Assembly: GCF_947179165.1 (NCBI RefSeq)
Contig: NC_077245.1
Span: 45,358,786-45,422,785 of the forward strand
From: Solanum dulcamara
Lineage: Eukaryota; Streptophyta; Magnoliopsida; Solanales; Solanaceae
DNA length: 64,000 nucleotides
Direction of reading: 5' to 3'
Part shown: piece by piece, positions 58,739 through 64,000 of the stretch
How the letters are laid out: each line of letters begins with the position of its first letter
Position numbering within the stretch: the first letter of the stretch is position 1
Made by a program: the position numbers and the translations under genes
Notes under the pieces: generated by a model
The model's input: only the letters and a program-made list of their open reading frames with translations
What the model was told of the DNA's origin: nothing
Databases searched by the model: none

Positions 58739-59013
58739 TATTATCAACCAAGTAAAATGGTTGTCCACTTTACAATGGTGGATAGTCCATTTACTTTTTA
58801 AGTGGGTAAATTGCCCACTAATATTTTTCTCCACTTGTAAATATGGCTATAAATATAGCCTTAAACTTCAATGTAAAAACACACAAAATATATAAAAGAA
58901 GAAAATTACTATTATTCTCTCTATATTATTACTCTCTCTATTAATACTTTCTATATACATATTCTCTTATTCTTCTTTCTTTGTAAAATTGTCAAGTTAG
59001 TTAATTTATAACA
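58739..59013 (+). repeat. 3' LTR of the copia element
   Basis: Partner of 52919-53193, followed by caaat (59014-59018), the target duplication. Confidence 0.92.
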
Positions 59014-59018
59014 CAAAT

Positions 59019-59818
59019 AAATTAAAACCAACTATAAATGAACAAAAGATGGCATCATCAAATGAGTTAAAATAAATAGAGATCCAAAATACTAAAAAAT
59101 GACAAATGCAAGGCTATCCCCACCACAATCATAAACAACAATTGTGAAAGTATAAATAAAGGATAAAAGCAACCATGAAATGAACTAAAAATAATAACAA
59201 AATGAGGTAACTAGAGCATCAGATAGAAACACAAACAACCAGTAGCTAAGATTTTCTAATCTTCTTCACTTTCTAAGATTTTCTAATCTTCTCCACCTAC
59301 TAAAAGTACTCAAAAGAACAGGAATATACATATACATATACATATACATTATGTAAAAAAGGGAAAGGATTGTCACCGGAAGAGCTAAGCGATTTCGCCT
59401 GAGTGAGGAGAACAGAGGTGTGGGAGCTTTTAATCTAGAGCTCGTCTGGTTGCTGTCCATTCGTCGGGGTTCGTTGCTGTTGGATGGAGATCGAATCTAA
59501 TTGCTCATTTGTTGAGCTTCGCCTGAGATGGAAACTTTCATTGTTGTTATCGGAGCTCGAAGCTCGGCTATTTTTCGGCGGAGAAGAAAAGTGAGAGAGA
59601 AAGGGCATTGGAACAGTGAGAGAGTGAGAGAGTTGGAGAGAGCAAGATGGGGCATATGGAAATGCGGCGTCTATCTCTCCAAAGAGAAGAAGAAGATAAA
59701 AAAAATCCTTAGGGTTTGCCCAAAAGTGGCTGTCGTTATATACCACTCATTTGTTATATAAAAAAGGTTCAACCGTGACCCTTTAAAGTTGATATCAATT
59801 TTCACTTAGGTAGCTTAA
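59019..59818. other. Non-coding region with CT/GA-rich block
   Basis: This holds two copies of 'ctaagattttctaatcttct' (59247-59290), a (catata)n run (59326-59348) and a purine-rich stretch (agagagtgagagagttggagag, 59618-59640). A 103-aa minus-strand ORF (59435-59746) is Ser/Pro/Gln-rich without a family. The composition looks like the 5' leader of a repeat or gene, but I see no convincing gene. Confidence 0.45.
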
Positions 59819-62569
59819 CTAGTGGTGTTCACTGTTCGGTTTGGATTGGTTTTTATTTAAAAAATAACCAAACCAATTGAATCGGTTATTCAAATTGTCA
59901 AACCAAACCAAACCAAACTATATCGGTTTTTACTATTCGGTTTTTGTTTGTTTTTTTCGATTTTTATCGGTTTTTAAAACACCTTGTAGTCACTATTTAA
60001 TTTTAAACTTATTTGAAATAGTATTGTCATACCTTTTAGTATGAAGCTGCTCGAAAAATCTACTAAAGTTTATGAGTCTCTACTTCATATTTAACACACC
60101 ATACATATGAATAAACAAAAAATAAAACATGGCTCAACACATGAACCAACTTTAAATAGAAGGCTCAATGTAAACAGAAAATAGTAATGTCATTTTCATC
60201 ATCCAACTTTAAAAAGAGTTGTATTATAATAACAAAATCATAATAGGGTCCTGTAAAACACTCTTTCACATAGCAAATTAAAACAAAATTCATTCAGAAC
60301 TTCAAGCAACAAGAATATAGTATAAATTGCTTCCATCATTGAGCTAATCAATGCTCAAAATGTCATCGGGATATTCTAAAAGAAAAGAATTGAAACATTA
60401 ACATTAAATGAATTCAGAAACTTAAACATATTCACAAAGAGTTAAAGGTATAAAATTACCTTTTTCAACTATTTCAAGTTTTTGAATTTCCTCTAGAATA
60501 TCTTCAATGTTGTATTCTTTGAGAGTTGACCTGAGCCATTGTTGAGTGCAAATTAAAGCTTCTACAATTTTTGGGGACAAAGAACTTCGATATGAATCAA
60601 GAATTCGTCCTCCGGTGTTAAAAGCCGATTCAGAAGCAACAATAGAAATAGAAATTGCAAGAACATCTCTCGCAATTTTAGAAACAATTGGATACCTTTT
60701 GCTTGCATCTTTCCACCAAGCCATGATATTCAAATCTTTGGTTAACTCCATATCATCTATCAAGTACCTCTCAAGATCATTCTTATTTTCAACATTATCT
60801 TCCTCTTGCAAATATTTTTCCCATTGTGATTGACATATCTTGCCACTATCACTTTCAGTCAACATGTTAAATTGACCTCCCATATTAATATCAAAAGTCT
60901 TAGAAGAAGAATCTTGGTAATGTTGATACAAATGAGTTAAAGTATTCATCACTTTCTCCGATCTCAAATTTCCCATCAAACTATCGTAAGCATTGGCAAA
61001 AATGAACTTCACATACCTCATCTTGTACCGGAGATCCAATACAACAGTGACAAATTATAAAATGTTTATATTATCAAAATTGCCCCAATATTTATCAAAC
61101 TTGACTTGCATCTTATCAGCCATATCAATCAACATCAAAATATCACCATGAGAATTTTTTTAAATAAAATCAAGAAGATTAAAAAGCTCTTGGAAGAAAG
61201 AATTTGAAGTAACATACAAAGTTTCCGAAAATTTTAAAGTAATTTGATAGAAAATGTCGAGAAACTTTGTAAAACCTTTTACCTTCTTCCAATCATCCCT
61301 ACTTGGATGCCCTCTGCTCCTAGTCATTTCCAAACAATGCTTTTGGTACTTGTGATCATCAACAAACATTCTTGAAAAGGCCTTTTCAAACTTAATAGTT
61401 GCACAACATCATATATGTTGAGTTCCACCTAGTTTCGACATCTAAACTCAAAAGACCATGACTATCTATTTTAACCTTTTCAACAAACAACTTAAATGAA
61501 GCAAATCTGACAGGAGAGGACTTAACATACTTCACAATATTCTTGACCCGAGAAATGGACTCATTATGATCCCTTAACCCTTCATTTACAATTAAATTCA
61601 GAATGTGAGCATTACATCTTACATGTAGAAAGTCATTGTTCAAGATGATACCTTTCCAGTCATCAATCCTCACCTTCAAGTGTCTAATTGCAGCATCATT
61701 GGCAGTAGCATTATCTAGGGTCATGGTGAATGGAGTATCAACCTCCCAATCTATCAAACAAGCCTCAATCGCCTTTGCAATTGTCTCACCCTTATGATCT
61801 AGAACTTGAAAAAAGTTAAGAATTTTCTTTTGCAAGTTTCAATTATCATCAATCTAATGGGCAGTTATAACCATGTAGGTTAGGTTTTGAAGCGATGTCT
61901 ATGTATCGCTAGTGAGATATATATGTTGATTCTTAATAAGCTTTTTTAGCTTTTCTTTTTCCTCGTGATAGATTCTCAAACAATGTCTAGCAACAGTCAT
62001 ACGAGAGGGCAAAACAAAATTAGGCAAAATAAGTGATATCAATCTCTTAAAATCTTCCCCTTCGACGACTCTAAAGGTTGCTCATCAATTATAACAAATT
62101 CAGCAATAGCCTTTCACACTTCGTTGATATTAAACATGACTTTTTTTATCTTACCAGTACTACTATTACCTCTTTGTCCCCCTCCTTCAATAGAGTAAGA
62201 CCTGATTCTCCCTTGCTTCCTATCAATGAATCTAAAAGGGGACTTTTTACAAGTATTATTCAAATGATTCCATAATGTAGTTGTCCCATTTGTCCTACTA
62301 TCATAAGTAATTTTTTTAGCACAATAATTGCACGAGGCCTTTCGCTTACCATCTTTATCAATACATTTGGAAAAGTATTTCCAAATTTGAGATGTTTCCC
62401 TTACCATTTCAATGTCAAGATCAGTTTCAGCCAGTGTTGTTCTTTTATGCTTTTTTGGAGGAGAGGGAATACTTGAATCAGCAACTCACCTTTTGTTACC
62501 TTCTGGTCGAGAAATTATCTCTGCTTATGAAGGAACTTTCACCTCTGCTTCTGGAGCTTTTGGTTCCAT
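59819..62569 (-). mobile_element. Decayed autonomous hAT transposon
   Basis: The left terminus around 59819 reads tagtggtgttcactgttcgg followed by ttggattggtttttat, the form of hAT ends. It is followed by 600 bp of non-coding DNA and then a hAT transposase in reverse. The transposase start is near 62569. The right terminus was not found, so the element may extend past 62600 or be truncated there. Confidence 0.75.
60422..62569 (-). pseudogene. hAT transposase (RICESLEEPER/BED type), broken
   Basis: On the minus strand an ATG at 62569 opens a short frame (MEPKAPEAEVKV, then a stop). The frame 62114-62480 continues with a Lys-rich segment (PPKKHKRTT) and a BED zinc finger (CNYCAKKITYDSRTNGTTTL with His and Cys following). 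After a damaged gap, 61392-61835 carries the catalytic region: LDNATANDAAI, VRCNAHILNLIV, DVETRWNSTY. 61160-61369 and 60422-61039 follow, the last being the hAT dimerisation domain (SIVASESAFNTGGRILDSYR and VEALICTQQWLRS). At least four frame breaks or stops. It would have cut and pasted hAT elements. Confidence 0.9.
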
Positions 62570-64000
62570 CTGCGAGAAAGACGAAAGATGGAATCACAGG
62601 TGAAAATGTTTTTTTTTAAAAATGATGATAGAAAAAACTAGAAATTTTGCTCCCTATTTTTTTCCCCATCCCCCCACCTTCAATTTATTTCATTGTTAAT
62701 TATTCTTATTTGGTTCCCCCATTTAGTTCTTCTCTTTAACAAATTAAAACAACAACAACAACCCAGTGATTTTCAGAACAGGCTAAAAATTAAGCAGGCT
62801 AAAATTGCATATTATCATATTACTGCTTAAAGTACATAAGCTTATATCCATAATTTTCAGAACATAGATATAAAAGCAACCACATGTTATTTTATTTTTT
62901 TTATAACTGGTAACAAGTTGGTATACAAAGGCACTAAACCAGTGCAAAGGCATAATTACAAAGAGACTAAATACCACCCTGCTAAGCAATAATAGAATTT
63001 ACAGAGAATCTATCAAAGCTACTAGGGAATCTACCTCCTCCTCTCTACTTTCTATACGCAAAAAGTGAAACAACAAGATACAATTTATCTTGAGTTTCTG
63101 TGTTGAGGTATGCTTATCTTCAACGTGTTCTTTTATTTCATTTTGCTTTTTGTGCTCTATCTCGTGTGACAGTATTTAATTTCATACACAATTTAAGATT
63201 TTAATCTAATTAGTGTGTCATAATAATAATTGTGAAAATGAATGTTAAAATTTTACTGGAAAAATATCTAAGCTAATTTGGGGGAACATATCCTGGTTTG
63301 GACATTCTAAACAGTTAATCTAAACCCAAATAAAAATAATAATATTTGGTTAAATTTTAGGATACTGGCTTCTTCTTTTTCATATATAAGCTGACACCAT
63401 CTAAGATTTAGTGAGAAACCATTTTCTCTCAAAACAAATTGAAAGAAAATAGAAAATCAAAACTCTTTGCAAACCCTAGTGTTTCATCGTCCCAAAATGG
63501 ACTACTTCACTGTACCAAGCTTCAAAAATGGCATAATCTTTTCTCATGCACCAGCAAATTAATTTCTAAATCACCCATTGAAAAAGAAAAGAAGAAAAAG
63601 AAGAAACTAACAATACAAAGAACAATATACTCAAAAAGATAACAAAACGTGCTTAAGAAATGAAATTACATGATCATTGATGGGAGATACTGCTTCCATG
63701 GACACCTCTTGACTCTTGAGTTACGGTTTTTGGAGAATACAAATGTGAAATGTGTAAATTGTAAATTTGTAATTGTGAGTGGCTCCTCTTCATATGAAGT
63801 AACATTTTGTTTATTTTTACGTTGGGTCCAACCATGCAAGATGGGCTCGTTTCATTAAAAGTCCATCAAAATATTTTGACCAAATCTAGTATAATTCAAA
63901 AGCATGGCCAAAGATCAAGAATATAAAAACTCAATATAAATTGTATTTTTTTTATAAAAAAATTAAAATACACGCACATATATATACAAATTTAATTTTT
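62570..64000. other. AT-rich region with no clear gene
   Basis: 62880-63010 ('taactggtaacaagttgg' ...) looks like a dispersed repeat. At 63382-63460 'catatataagc' followed by a CA/AG-rich tract, 'aaaccctag' and an ATG at 63498 resembles a promoter and 5' UTR, but the ATG gives only 21 codons. 63439-63642 is a Lys-rich ORF without a family. The last 300 bp are AT-rich. Confidence 0.4.

Larger units (their letters stand above)
52919..59013 (+). mobile_element. Nearly full-length Ty1/copia retrotransposon, 6.1 kb
   Basis: Identical-length LTRs (275 bp; 52919-53193, 58739-59013) and a perfect CAAAT duplication (52914-52918, 59014-59018) bracket gag, protease, integrase, RT and RNase H in copia order on the plus strand. 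The LTRs differ at about 13 sites (roughly 5%) by hand count, so it is younger than Gypsy2. Both LTRs start TATTATC rather than TGTTATC. Multiple nonsense and frameshift mutations make it non-autonomous. Confidence 0.94.

Noticed and set aside
59435..59746. 103-aa minus-strand ORF
   Set aside because: Ser/Pro/Gln-rich and low in complexity with no family; more likely a leader or repeat sequence.

Overview
This is a stretch of plant nuclear genome, almost certainly from the nightshade family (Solanaceae). The evidence is a TS-type tRNA-derived SINE, a SolS-like SINE, Solanaceae-style Ty3/gypsy and Ty1/copia elements, and AT-rich DNA with one intron-containing gene among many nested transposable elements. 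There are no bacterial genes, tRNA or rRNA genes, or CRISPR arrays.

Layout. (1) 1-25685 is a Russian doll of LTR retrotransposons. The outermost is a degraded minus-strand Ty3/gypsy element (Gypsy1) whose 5' LTR is 24927-25685. Its pol runs off the left edge and carries a hAT-type MITE (312-1078). Its gag is split at 4092/24443 by a 20.35-kb insertion flanked by a GATGT/GATGC duplication (minus strand). That insertion (element B) is a plus-strand gypsy remnant with RT, RNase H and the start of integrase. It is itself interrupted by a complete minus-strand chromovirus-like gypsy element (Gypsy2, 4577-10238, 455-bp LTRs) and by an 11.2-kb non-coding LTR element (LARD-like, 12984-24139, 3.7-kb LTRs, TSD GAACC). 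(2) 25686-35600 holds the only convincing host gene: a three-exon gene for the mitochondrial cristae-organising protein MIC10 (27429-34478, plus strand). Its 5.9-kb second intron is filled with MITEs and two SINEs, several nested in one another. (3) 35600-47670 is AT-rich and made of TIR elements, a 29-bp minisatellite and a 3.4-kb segment bracketed by an ~80-bp direct repeat. It also holds a Mutator-like element (42580-46700) carrying an exon that resembles DUF1985 and, nested inside, a Tourist-like MITE that has captured a piece of a class I small heat-shock-protein gene. (4) 47670-59020 contains an LTR-like fragment, a copia gag relic, a 5'-truncated LINE with an intact RNase H domain and a 16-bp TSD, and a nearly full-length, mutated Ty1/copia element (52919-59013, 275-bp LTRs, TSD CAAAT). 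(5) 59019-64000 holds a decayed autonomous hAT transposon (BED finger to dimerisation domain, minus strand). Its terminal sequence resembles that of the two hAT MITEs elsewhere in the window. The last 1.4 kb shows no clear gene.

How the parts work together. Only MIC10 appears to serve the cell; it bends the inner mitochondrial membrane at crista junctions as part of the MICOS complex. The rest is a record of transposition. The insertion order can be read from target-site duplications and from reading frames that continue across inserted elements. Most element genes carry stops, frameshifts or lost catalytic residues, many explained by C-to-T or G-to-A changes as expected in methylated repeats. 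All similarity calls are from recognising protein and terminal motifs by eye; no database search was run, and divergence figures are hand counts.
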